Assembly (NCBI GenBank): GCA_005879205.1
Contig: VBLD01000100.1
Span: 1-20,107 of the forward strand
DNA: 20,107 nt
From: Deltaproteobacteria bacterium
GTDB taxonomy: Bacteria > Desulfobacterota > Binatia > DP-6
Reading direction: 5' to 3'
Positions 7,702 to 14,025 of the stretch are shown in pieces. Position numbers and translations under genes: made by a program. The notes beneath the pieces are model-generated. The model was given only the letters and a program-made list of their open reading frames with translations, searched no databases and was not told where the DNA came from. Positions within the stretch are counted from its first letter, which is position 1, and each line of letters begins with the position of its first letter.

Positions 7702-8523
7702 TCAGTACGTCGGGCCGGGCGGGCCGCCCCCGCCGCCCGCGGGGAGCGTGAACTCGTACTCCAGGCCGAACTTCAGGATCACCGGGTCGCTCGCCCGCGT
7801 GAGGCCGAAGCCCAGGCCGGCGACGCACTTGAGGCCCCGGGCGAGCTGGCCGTAGAGAGCCGGGAACACGTAGTGCTGCTGCTCGCGCGCGGGGTCGAAG
7901 CGGCGGATCTGGCCGGCGTCGCCGAAGAACTCGACGCCGGGCGCGAGGCGGCGCGAAAGGCGATAGTAGACGCGCGCGCCGTAGTTGAACTCCAGGGTGC
8001 GGCGCTCCGACGCCACCGTGGGCAGCTCGAACATCGGGTTCAGGTCCACCGAGAAGCGCCCGATGTCCCGCGACACGATGGGGCGAAACTCGAGCTCGAG
8101 CTGGGATTCGCCCTGGTCGGGCACCTCGGCCTCGAGGTACCAGCCGAGGTCCAGGAAGAAGCGTCCCTTGTCGAAGAGGGCGCCGCGTGCGCGGAAGCGA
8201 GACTGGGCATATTCGACGTCCTCGCCGTTCGGGCGCTGCAGGTCGAGGTACGCCGCCACGTCGATCTTGTCGGTGAGGCCGTAGTCGTACTCGAGCGTGG
8301 TCCGGAGCAGCCGATGGCGCCGCGGCTCCTCGCCCGCGGCTTCCTCGTCGGTCGGCCGCCGGCCGTTGGCGACGAAGCTCGTGGTGTTCTCCACCTCGTG
8401 CAGGCCCTTCCCCTCCGTCGTCGCGGGGTAGACCTCGAGCTCGAAGAAATTGAGCGCGTGCACCCCCGTCGCCCCCGGCCCGCAGACGATCAGGCCCGCG
8501 AGCACCGCGTGGGCTCTCCTCAT
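7702..8523 (-). CDS. Putative outer-membrane beta-barrel protein
   Basis: A 273-residue protein with an apparent signal peptide: MRR, a hydrophobic stretch, and a likely cut after VHA near residue 23. The mature part alternates polar and aromatic residues in beta-strand pairs (LLRTTLEYDYGLTDKIDVAA, then FFLDLGWYLEAEV, ELEFRPIV, FNYGARVYYRLSR), as in small outer-membrane barrels such as the PF13557-like 'MetA-pathway' and DUF2490-type families. It ends in a Pro/Gly-rich tail after LKFGLEYEF. I do not recognise the exact family. The start at 8523 was chosen because the signal peptide begins there; the frame runs on into the FTR1 gene, where it is a shadow. It starts 10 nt after the FTR1 stop, so it is likely co-transcribed and could serve metal passage at the outer membrane. 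Confidence 0.7.
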   Translation of the reverse strand: MRRAHAVLAGLIVCGPGATGVHALNFFELEVYPATTEGKGLHEVENTTSFVANGRRPTDEEAAGEEPRRHRLLRTTLEYDYGLTDKIDVAAYLDLQRPNGEDVEYAQSRFRARGALFDKGRFFLDLGWYLEAEVPDQGESQLELEFRPIVSRDIGRFSVDLNPMFELPTVASERRTLEFNYGARVYYRLSRRLAPGVEFFGDAGQIRRFDPAREQQHYVFPALYGQLARGLKCVAGLGFGLTRASDPVILKFGLEYEFTLPAGGGGGPPGPTY

Positions 8524-8533
8524 CGGCGAGCGC

Positions 8534-9382
8534 TCAAGCCGCCGACCGGGCCGACGCGCGTTCCGCAGGCCGGCGCGAGGCGTCCACCCGGCGCAGCGCC
8601 CACAGCATGAGGGGGACGTAGGTGACGAAGGCCAGCAGCTCGGCGAGCGAGGGGCGCGAGCGGTAGCCGACCAGGGCGGCGAGGAAGGTGCCGAGCGGGC
8701 TATCGTCACGCAGCAGCCAGGCCGTGCTCCACACCTGCGCGACGATCGGCGAGAGGTAGCCGAGCCCGATCAGCTTGTTGACCCCCGAGACGAGGAGCCC
8801 GGCCGCCACCAGCAGCAGGAGAACGCCGGTCACGCGGAAGAAGCGCGGCAGGCTGAGGAACCGGAAGCCGCGGAAGAAGAGCCAGGCGGTGGCGACCGCG
8901 AGCGCGGCGCCCGCGAGCCCGGCGGCGACGAAGGGCAGCGCCGTCAGATCGGGATGCTGGACGAGCACGCCCCACAGGAAGAGCACCGTCTCCAGGCCTT
9001 CGCGGAAGACGGCCACGAAGGCGATCGCCGCCAGGCCCATCAGCCGGCCGGTCACGAGCGCCTGGTCCGCCTTGCGCCGCAACTCGCCGCCCAGGCCCGC
9101 CGCGTTGCGGTGCATCCAGAGGATCATCCACGTGAGCACGGCGACGGCGAGGAACAAGATGCTCGCCTGGACCAGCTCCTGCAGATCGGGGTCGAGGCGG
9201 GAGGCGGCGTCGTTGGAAACCAGACCACAGGCGAGGGCCGCGAGGATCGCGAGCAGGCTCCCCGCCCAGACGTAGGCGACGCCGCTCCGCTGCCCGCTGC
9301 GGGCAAGATAGGTGAGCAGCACGCCGACGACGAGCGCCGCTTCGAGGGACTCGCGCCAGGCGATCAGCAGCGTCTCGAGCAT
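8534..9382 (-). CDS. FTR1 family iron permease
   Basis: A 282-residue integral membrane protein with about seven hydrophobic helices. The two family-defining REXXE motifs are present: R10-E-S-L-E14 in the first helix and R127-E-G-L-E131 in the fourth. These glutamates carry iron in yeast Ftr1p and bacterial EfeU. The N terminus MLETLLIAWRESLEAALVVG is typical. In EfeUOB systems iron import couples to a periplasmic cupredoxin/peptidase-M75 protein (EfeO) and a haem peroxidase (EfeB). Here the partner is a free-standing cupredoxin 6 nt upstream, and no EfeB or M75 domain is seen. The gene fits in a four-gene minus-strand run behind a Fur-box-like site, so repression by iron-loaded Fur is likely. 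Confidence 0.93.
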   Translation of the reverse strand: MLETLLIAWRESLEAALVVGVLLTYLARSGQRSGVAYVWAGSLLAILAALACGLVSNDAASRLDPDLQELVQASILFLAVAVLTWMILWMHRNAAGLGGELRRKADQALVTGRLMGLAAIAFVAVFREGLETVLFLWGVLVQHPDLTALPFVAAGLAGAALAVATAWLFFRGFRFLSLPRFFRVTGVLLLLVAAGLLVSGVNKLIGLGYLSPIVAQVWSTAWLLRDDSPLGTFLAALVGYRSRPSLAELLAFVTYVPLMLWALRRVDASRRPAERASARSAA

Positions 9383-9388
9383 CGCCCG

Positions 9389-9721
9389 TCACCGCACCAG
9401 CAGCGCGCCACGACGTTGCTGGTGAAAGTCGTCGAAAAACTCGTAGCGCCCGGGCCCGAGACCCGAGACGTAGACCGCGGCGGTCTGCCCCGGCTGGATC
9501 ACCCGCTCGCGGTTCAGCTCGAAGCTCTCGAACTCGATCGCCGCGGGGGTCCGGTTGGTGACCTCGAGGCGGACGCGGGTACCGGCGGGCGCCTCGATCT
9601 CGGCCGGCGCGAACCCCGCCTCCTCGACCGCGAGCGGGATCGTGCGGTCCTCCGCCACCGCCCCTCCTGCAACTCCGAGGAGCAACGCGAATGCGATGGC
9701 GGATGACCTGTCGGCGCGCAT
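9389..9721 (-). CDS. Periplasmic cupredoxin-domain protein of the iron-uptake operon
   Basis: A 110-residue exported protein. The signal peptide runs from MRADRSSAIAFALLLGVAGG to a likely cut after AVA (residue 23). The mature part is a single cupredoxin-like domain with EEAGFAPAEIEAPAG at 33–47, EFESFELNRERVIQPG at 63–78 and a C-terminal GRYEFFDDFHQQRRGALLV. It resembles the cupredoxin_1 domain of EfeO and P19-type iron-uptake proteins. No cysteine is left in the mature protein, so a classical type 1 copper site is absent; H100 and acidic residues could bind metal. The start ATG 9721 is required for the signal peptide, but it has no Shine-Dalgarno and lies only 3 nt from the palindrome, so the leader is very short. 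It probably delivers or oxidises iron for the adjacent FTR1 permease. Confidence 0.85.
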   Translation of the reverse strand: MRADRSSAIAFALLLGVAGGAVAEDRTIPLAVEEAGFAPAEIEAPAGTRVRLEVTNRTPAAIEFESFELNRERVIQPGQTAAVYVSGLGPGRYEFFDDFHQQRRGALLVR

Positions 9722-9724
9722 GGC

Positions 9725-9745
9725 AATTGAAAACGCTTTTCAATT
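9725..9745 (-). promoter_or_regulatory. Fur-box-like operator
   Basis: A perfect inverted repeat with arms AATTGAAAA and TTTTCAATT around CGC lies 3 nt upstream of the cupredoxin start codon. AT-rich in a very GC-rich surrounding, it resembles the TGAAAA…TTTTCA core of Fur boxes. The fur gene lies next to it and iron-uptake genes follow, which strongly favours Fur as the binder. Confidence 0.85.
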
Positions 9746-9746
9746 T

Positions 9747-9776
9747 CAGATACCGCGGCCACCGCGCCGGTGTCAA
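9747..9776 (-). promoter_or_regulatory. Sigma-70-type promoter for the iron-uptake genes
   Basis: On the minus strand a perfect -35 TTGACA (plus-strand 9771–9776) is followed after 18 nt by TATCTG (9747–9752), which keeps the TAT of the -10 consensus. The start point would fall in the Fur-like palindrome at 9725–9745, a position where repressor binding blocks initiation. The leader would be only about 15–20 nt. Confidence 0.55.
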
Positions 9777-9788
9777 GACCGGCCAGGC

Positions 9789-10271
9789 TCAGACACGGTG
9801 GATGCTGTGCTCGCTGCGCGGGCGGCGCCGGCGACCTTCCCGGCACTCCGCGCAGATGCCGTAGAGCTCCATCCGGTGGCGGCCGACGACGAAGCCGAGG
9901 AAGCGCCCGATCCGCTCCTGCAGGCGCTCGAGCTCCTCGCTCGCGAACTCGACGATCTTGCCGCAGCGCTCGCAGATGATGTGGTCGTGGTGCTGCTGGT
10001 CGTCCTCCACCGGCTCGTAGCGCGCCTGCCCGTCGTCGAAGTGTCGCTCCGCGGCGAGGCCGCACTCCTTGAGGAGCTTGAGCGTGCGATACACGGTCGC
10101 GTAGCCGACGCGTGGATTCACGCGCTTGACCGCGGCGTAGAGCTCCTCGACGGAGAGGTGCCCCTCGGCGCCGAAAAAGACGCGGGCGATGTCGTCGCGC
10201 TGCGCGGTCGACTTGAGCCCGCGCTCGCGCAGCGCCTGCTCGAACCGCCGCATGCGGGCGCGGACGGACAT
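9789..10271 (-). CDS. fur: Fur family metalloregulator (ferric uptake regulator)
   Basis: A 160-residue Fur-family repressor. The N-terminal winged helix has GLKSTAQRDDIARVFF (18–33), H38 in GHLSVEELY, and the recognition helix GYATVYRTLKLLKECGL (56–72). The dimerisation/metal domain has H94, H95, D96 and H97 (QQHHDHIIC), a first pair C100-x2-C103, and a second pair C140-x2-C143, for structural zinc. This is a complete Fur set; discrimination from Zur, Mur or PerR cannot be made from sequence alone, but the context of iron genes and the Fur-like box supports iron. The C-terminal tail is basic (REGRRRRPRSEHS). The start ATG 10271 gives the typical length; the frame extends upstream to 10601 only through an Arg/Pro-rich shadow. 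It starts 11 nt after the preceding small gene and ends 67 nt before the cupredoxin start. Confidence 0.93.
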   Translation of the reverse strand: MSVRARMRRFEQALRERGLKSTAQRDDIARVFFGAEGHLSVEELYAAVKRVNPRVGYATVYRTLKLLKECGLAAERHFDDGQARYEPVEDDQQHHDHIICERCGKIVEFASEELERLQERIGRFLGFVVGRHRMELYGICAECREGRRRRPRSEHSIHRV

Positions 10272-10282
10272 GGTACGTCGGC

Positions 10283-10567
10283 TCAGCCGGCGGCGCCGCT
10301 GCGGCTCTCGAGCAGCCGGCGGAGCTCGGGCGTCAGGTAGTGCGTCTCGACGTCGCGGCCGGCCAGCTGGTCGACGAGAATCTGGACCCGGTCGGCCGCC
10401 GGCAGGTGGCGGTCCAGGAAGATGACGTCCTCCCCGTGCAGGCGGCACCCCCCGCTGCGCACGTGGTAGCCGACCTCCCGCAGGAGTACCTCCTCCCGGA
10501 CCTGGACCCCGAGGCGACGGGCGAGCTCCTTCAGCTCCTCGCAGAGGGCCTCGTCGCGGCGGCTCAT
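10283..10567 (-). CDS. Small hypothetical protein upstream of fur
   Basis: A 94-residue soluble protein with an even charge mix. It begins with a helical segment (MSRRDEALCEELKELARRLG), then VQVREEVLLREVGYHVRSGG, a GEDVIFLDRHLP segment and a C-terminal helix ending in ELRRLLESRSG. The two cysteines (C9 and C41) are not in a CxxC arrangement. I recognise no domain with a known function, but the 'leucine-helix, C-R-x-x-G-x-x-V-I-x-L-D' layout has the look of a conserved small protein. ATG 10567 is preceded by only a weak AGAGAAG. It precedes fur by 11 nt, so the two are probably co-transcribed. It might have a role in metal or redox response, which is only inference by position. Confidence 0.7.
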   Translation of the reverse strand: MSRRDEALCEELKELARRLGVQVREEVLLREVGYHVRSGGCRLHGEDVIFLDRHLPAADRVQILVDQLAGRDVETHYLTPELRRLLESRSGAAG

Positions 10568-10580
10568 GGAGCTTCTCTAA

Positions 10581-10615
10581 CCGAGGCCGGCCCCTTTGCA
10601 AAGCGGCGGCCTCGG
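10581..10615. promoter_or_regulatory. Nested palindrome in a divergent promoter region
   Basis: The outer arms CCGAGGCCG (10581–10589) and CGGCCTCGG (10607–10615) are perfect reverse complements. Within the loop is another perfect 10-bp palindrome, CTTTGCAAAG (10594–10603). The structure lies between the divergent starts at 10567 (-) and 10664 (+), so it is a candidate operator for both transcripts; no regulator is identified. Confidence 0.5.
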
Positions 10616-10663
10616 CTTGCGCGGCCGGGAAGGCGGGTGGTACATGCCGCCCAGGCGAGGCCC

Positions 10664-11503
10664 ATGATCAAGAACATCCTGGTCGCGCTCGACGGATCGG
10701 AGCACGCCAACGCCGCTCTCGAGTACGCCCTCTGGCTGGCGGAGCGGTTACGCGCGACGGTCACCGGGATGCACGTGATCGACATCGTCTCGATCGAGGG
10801 CTCGTTCTTCCACGACGTGTCGGGCTCGCTCGGCTTCGAGCCCTACCTCGATTTCTCGTCGAAGATGCGCGAGGCGTTGCAGGAGCGGGGGCGGGTGTTG
10901 CTCGATGCGTTCGCCGAACGGTGCCGCGAGCGCGCCGTGCCGTGCGACACGACGCTCCCGATGGGGATCATCGCGAACGAGATCTGCGACGCGGCGCGCA
11001 CGGCCGACCTCGTGATCATCGGACACCGCGGCTTGAACGAGCAGTTCTCCACGGGGATGCTCGGCGGCACGACCGAGTCCGTCGCCCGCAAGTCCCCGAA
11101 GCCCGTCTTCGTGTCGCCGATCAGGTTCGCCGAAATCCGCCGGCCGCTCCTCGCCTACGACGGTTCCCAGCGCGCGAGCGCCGCGATGCACGTGGCTGCC
11201 GAGGTGACGAGCGCGCTCGGGCTCCCGCTCACCGTGATCCACGTCGTACGCGACGGCGCGGCGGCCGACCCCAAGGTCCTCGACGAGGCGCGGCGCTACC
11301 TCCATTCCTACGGAGTCGAATCCCGCTACGACACGGTGGTCGGCCTTCCCCACCAGCGCATCCCCGAGACGCTGCGCGAGGGCGGCCACGACCTTCTGTT
11401 CATCGGCGCCTACGGCCACTCTCGCATCATCGAGATGGTTCTCGGCAGCACGACCGAGTACGTGCTGCGCAACAGCGAGGCGCCCGTGTTCCTGGTGCGC
11501 TAA
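10664..11503 (+). CDS. Universal stress protein with two UspA domains
   Basis: A 279-residue tandem UspA protein; such proteins bind ATP and aid survival of stress, with broad and poorly defined partners. Domain 1 spans about residues 1–152: MIKNILVALDGSEHANAALE, and a nucleotide-binding IIGHRGLNEQFSTGMLGGT with Gx2G and then GGT one residue later than usual. Domain 2 spans about 160–279: RPLLAYDGSQRA, and IGAYGHSRIIEMVLGST, a regular Gx2Gx9GST site. Both may therefore bind ATP, the second more typically. It ends VFLVR. ATG 10664 was chosen because the domain begins there; the frame continues upstream to 10340 as antisense to the small gene and has no homology. The gene is monocistronic; its stop is 2 nt before the nested-hairpin element at 11506. 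Confidence 0.92.
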   Translation: MIKNILVALDGSEHANAALEYALWLAERLRATVTGMHVIDIVSIEGSFFHDVSGSLGFEPYLDFSSKMREALQERGRVLLDAFAERCRERAVPCDTTLPMGIIANEICDAARTADLVIIGHRGLNEQFSTGMLGGTTESVARKSPKPVFVSPIRFAEIRRPLLAYDGSQRASAAMHVAAEVTSALGLPLTVIHVVRDGAAADPKVLDEARRYLHSYGVESRYDTVVGLPHQRIPETLREGGHDLLFIGAYGHSRIIEMVLGSTTEYVLRNSEAPVFLVR

Positions 11504-11505
11504 AG

Positions 11506-11712
11506 CCGACCCGAGACCCTGTCTCGGGTCGGAAAATCGGACCCGAGCGTGCGGCGTCCGCGGGATACGGCGAACGTCATGCCGCGGCCGGCAAAGCCGG
11601 CGCGGCACAACGTGGCGCGCCTGCTCGCACCACAGGCATACGCCGCGCCGCGGAGGCGACACACGCCTGACGCTTCACAAAGTCTGCCGCGCCGGCTGCG
11701 CCGGCCGCGGCA
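11506..11712. repeat. Nested-hairpin intergenic element, copy A (right end incomplete)
   Basis: It starts 2 nt after the stop of the universal stress gene and fills the gap to the convergent phaR-like gene. Parts: an outer hairpin with arms CCGACCCGAGAC (11506–11517) and GTCTCGGGTCGG (11521–11532); a bulged inner hairpin at 11580–11607 (arms TGCCGCGGCCGGC and GCCGGCGCGGCA around AAA); and the same inner hairpin in reverse orientation at 11685–11712 (loop TGC). Copy B at 17045–17339 shows the same parts in the same order and spacing (74 versus 70 nt from outer to inner hairpin). The right outer palindrome expected near 11757–11784 is missing or degenerate, where the phaR-like gene ends. No A- or T-run follows the first hairpin on the plus strand, so it is not a standard terminator. 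Confidence 0.85.
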
Positions 11713-11759
11713 CGCCGTCGCTCACTCTCCACCGGGGCGGCATGCTCGTTGTCCGTCTC

Positions 11760-12317
11760 TCAGCTATGGGAGCTGCGGTCGTGACCCGGCGGCGCCTCGG
11801 CCGGCGGCTCCCCGTCGCCCCGCATACGGAGCCGCGTGAGCCGCGCCTCGAGGGCCTTCAAGCTTCGCTCGATGCGACGCATCTCTTGCTGGACGGCCGG
11901 CAACGTCGTCACCCGCTCGACCGAGCGCCGGAAGCCCTCGTCGACGAGCCGCTGCAGCTGGCCGAGGCGATCCGATATCTGCGTCAACTCCTGGACACGC
12001 CGCCCAGCGCGCTCGGGAGCCGAGCGAAGCACCTCCACACCACGGTCGACCGTGGCGGCGAGGTTCTGGAGCGCCGCCTCGCCGTGACGGATGATGTCGC
12101 GCAGAACCGGCAGGGAGAGGAGGCCGCTCTTTCGCCGCTCTTCCTCTAGAATGATCTGGGCAAACGTGACTGCGGTGAGATCGTCGCCGCTGTCATTCTC
12201 GAGGATTTTCACCTCTTCGCCGGCTTTCACCCAGCGTCCGATCTCCTCGAGAGTGACGTAACGGCTCTCGCTGGTATCGTAGAGCTTCCGATTCCCGTAC
12301 CGCTTCACGAGCCGCAT
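11760..12317 (-). CDS. PhaR-type polyhydroxyalkanoate regulator-like protein
   Basis: A 185-residue protein whose first ~60 residues match the PHB/PHA accumulation regulator DNA-binding domain (PF07879): RYGNRKLYDTSESRYVTLEE, IGRWVKAGEEVKILEN, GDDLTAVTFAQIILEEE. The rest is a long charged alpha-helical region (about 75–165, likely coiled coil: LQRLVDEGFRRSVERVTTLP, EMRRIERSLKALEARLTRLR), and a polar tail. In Ralstonia and Paracoccus, PhaR represses phasin genes and binds PHA granules. No PHA synthase or phasin is in this window, so a role in PHA control is inferred from the N-terminal domain only; the coiled-coil part may act as a phasin-like segment. ATG 12317 places the RLVKRYGNRKLYD motif at the N terminus, as usual. 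Confidence 0.85.
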   Translation of the reverse strand: MRLVKRYGNRKLYDTSESRYVTLEEIGRWVKAGEEVKILENDSGDDLTAVTFAQIILEEERRKSGLLSLPVLRDIIRHGEAALQNLAATVDRGVEVLRSAPERAGRRVQELTQISDRLGQLQRLVDEGFRRSVERVTTLPAVQQEMRRIERSLKALEARLTRLRMRGDGEPPAEAPPGHDRSSHS

Positions 12318-12363
12318 GGTCTTACCTGAGGGCTATCACAGCCCCGAGAGCCCGGGCAAGGGT

Positions 12364-12392
12364 TTGACGGTCTACAACGCGCAGGCTATGCG
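12364..12392 (+). promoter_or_regulatory. Possible sigma-70 promoter for the amidase gene
   Basis: TTGACG (12364–12369) is separated by 17 nt from TATGCG (12387–12392), with the ATG at 12410. The -35 box is strong (5 of 6), the -10 is weak (3 of 6). It lies in the 92-nt divergent gap between the phaR-like gene and the amidase. Confidence 0.4.
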
Positions 12393-12409
12393 CTTTCGCT
12401 CGGGCAACA

Positions 12410-13222
12410 ATGGAGCGCTTCATCGCGGCCGCCGTGCAGATGGCGTCCGGACCCGACCGCGCTGCGAACGTGACGCGGGCGTCGGCATTCGTTCGCGAAG
12501 CCGCGGCGCGCGGCGCGCAGCTCGTCGTGCTTCCCGAGGTCTTCGCCTGGCGTGGCCCACGGAGCGGCGAGGCGGCGCACATGGAGCCCATTCCCGGGCC
12601 GACCAGTGAGGCGATGGCCGCGGTCGCCCGCGAAGCCCGCGTTCATCTTTGTGCCGGTTCGTTCCTGGAAGCCGTATCCGGCGAGCCGCGGGCGTACAAC
12701 ACGAGCTGCGTGTTCGACCCGACCGGCCGTCTTCTCGCCCGCTATCGCAAGCTGCACCTGTTCGACGTCGACCTCCCCGGCCGCGTCTCCGTGCGTGAGT
12801 CCGAGACGCGCGCGCCGGGCAGCGATCTCGTCACCGTTGCCACGGCGCTCGGTACGCTCGGAATGTCGATCTGCTACGACCTCCGCTTCCCCGAGCTCTA
12901 TCGCGGGCTCGCCGCGCGCGGCGCCGAGATCCTGCTCGTACCGTCGGCTTTCACGTTCTTCACGGGGGCTGCACACTGGCAAATCCTCTGCCGCGCTCGC
13001 GCCGTCGAGAACCAGTGCTACGTGATCGCTCCCGATCAGGGCGGCACGAGTCCGCACGGGTTCCCCGACTACGGCGACTCGCTGATCGTCGATCCGTGGG
13101 GACGGGTCCTGGCGCGGGCGGGCGAGGGCGAAGCGGTGGTGACCGCCGAGATCGACCGCGCATACCTGGCGCGCGTGCGACGGGAGCTGCCGAGCCTCGC
13201 ACATCGGCGCCTTCCGGCCTGA
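12410..13222 (+). CDS. Carbon-nitrogen hydrolase, Nit1-like (probable deaminated glutathione amidase)
   Basis: A 270-residue nitrilase-superfamily amidase. The catalytic triad is E43 (LPEVFAW), K114 (YRKLHLFDVD) and C155 (GMSICYDLRFPELYRGLA). The KLHLFDVDLPGRVSVRES segment after the Lys is typical for the Nit1/YbeM-like subgroup, which repairs deaminated glutathione, so this is the most likely function. Length fits the group. ATG 12410 starts the homologous VQMASGPDRAAN segment. The gene is divergent from the phaR-like gene and convergent with pyrF, 14 nt apart. No signal peptide; cytoplasmic. A broader omega-amidase role cannot be excluded. Confidence 0.92.
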   Translation: MERFIAAAVQMASGPDRAANVTRASAFVREAAARGAQLVVLPEVFAWRGPRSGEAAHMEPIPGPTSEAMAAVAREARVHLCAGSFLEAVSGEPRAYNTSCVFDPTGRLLARYRKLHLFDVDLPGRVSVRESETRAPGSDLVTVATALGTLGMSICYDLRFPELYRGLAARGAEILLVPSAFTFFTGAAHWQILCRARAVENQCYVIAPDQGGTSPHGFPDYGDSLIVDPWGRVLARAGEGEAVVTAEIDRAYLARVRRELPSLAHRRLPA

Positions 13223-13236
13223 CGGACCCCGGGCCG

Positions 13237-14025
13237 CTACCGGCGCGCTTCGGCCGGCGTCCGCGCGGCCAGGAAGCCGCGCGCCATGTCCGCCACCATC
13301 TCGCGCACCGTCGCCAGTGGATCGGGCGCCTCGCGGATGGGACGCCCCACCACCAGGTAGTCCGCTCCGGCGCGCATCGCCTCGCCGGCGGTCATCACCC
13401 GCTTCTGGTCGTCGGGCGCGGCGCTCGCGGGGCGGACGCCCGGCGTGACGATCAGGAAGCCGCGCCCGCACGCCCGCCGGATCGGCGCGATCTCCAGCGG
13501 CGACGCGACCACCCCGTCCATGCCGGCGCGACGCGCGAGCCGTGCGAGACGCACCACCTGCGACTCGACCCCGTCGGCCACCCCGACCCGCCGGAGATCG
13601 CTTCTTCCGAGGCTGGTGAGCACCGTTACGGCGAGAATCCTCGGGCGCCGGAGCCCCTCGCGGCGGCAGGCGCGCGACACCTCGGCGTGCGTCCGCTCCA
13701 TCATCTCGAAGCTCCCCGAGGCGTGCAGGTCGAAGAAGCGGACCCCGAGCCGCGCCGCCTCGACTCCGGCCCGCGCGACCGTGTTCGGGATGTCGTGGAA
13801 CTTCAGGTCGAGGAAGACCTCGCCGCCGTACCGGTGGACCATGCGGACGACCTCGGGACCGGCGTGCAGGAAGAGCTGCTTGCCGACCTTGAAGACGCCG
13901 ACCGCATCGCGCAGCAGCGCGACCAGCCGTTCGGCGTCCGCGAGCGTCTCGACGTCGAGCGCGAAGACGAGACGGTGGCGGATCGCATCGGCGCGCGGGG
14001 GCAGAAGCGGCCAGCGTCCGCTCAC
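13237..14025 (-). CDS. pyrF: Orotidine 5'-phosphate decarboxylase
   Basis: It converts OMP to UMP, the last step of pyrimidine synthesis. The protein has 262 residues with a TIM-barrel fold. Catalytic residues: D24 in FALDV, K46 in FKVGKQLF, and the D73-x-K75-x-x-D78 motif (FLDLKFHDIPNT). The phosphate-binding site is seen as IVTPGVRP and VVGRPI. The extra N-terminal 18 residues (MSGRWPLLPPRADAIRHR) precede the usual start of the fold; an ATG start further in is not seen. The GTG at 14025 overlaps the proS stop by GTGA, which argues for this start. Third gene of the AhpD-like–proS–pyrF operon. Confidence 0.95.
   Translation of the reverse strand: MSGRWPLLPPRADAIRHRLVFALDVETLADAERLVALLRDAVGVFKVGKQLFLHAGPEVVRMVHRYGGEVFLDLKFHDIPNTVARAGVEAARLGVRFFDLHASGSFEMMERTHAEVSRACRREGLRRPRILAVTVLTSLGRSDLRRVGVADGVESQVVRLARLARRAGMDGVVASPLEIAPIRRACGRGFLIVTPGVRPASAAPDDQKRVMTAGEAMRAGADYLVVGRPIREAPDPLATVREMVADMARGFLAARTPAEARR

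Noticed and set aside
10272..10601. N-terminal extension of the Fur frame
   Set aside because: It is Arg/Pro-rich and overlaps the 94-residue gene in another frame. Fur normally starts at about ATG 10271 and has the expected length.
11506..11532. Plain Rho-independent terminator after the universal stress gene
   Set aside because: The stem is strong, but no T-run follows on the plus strand (AAAATCGG follows), and the same hairpin is part of a larger repeated structure.
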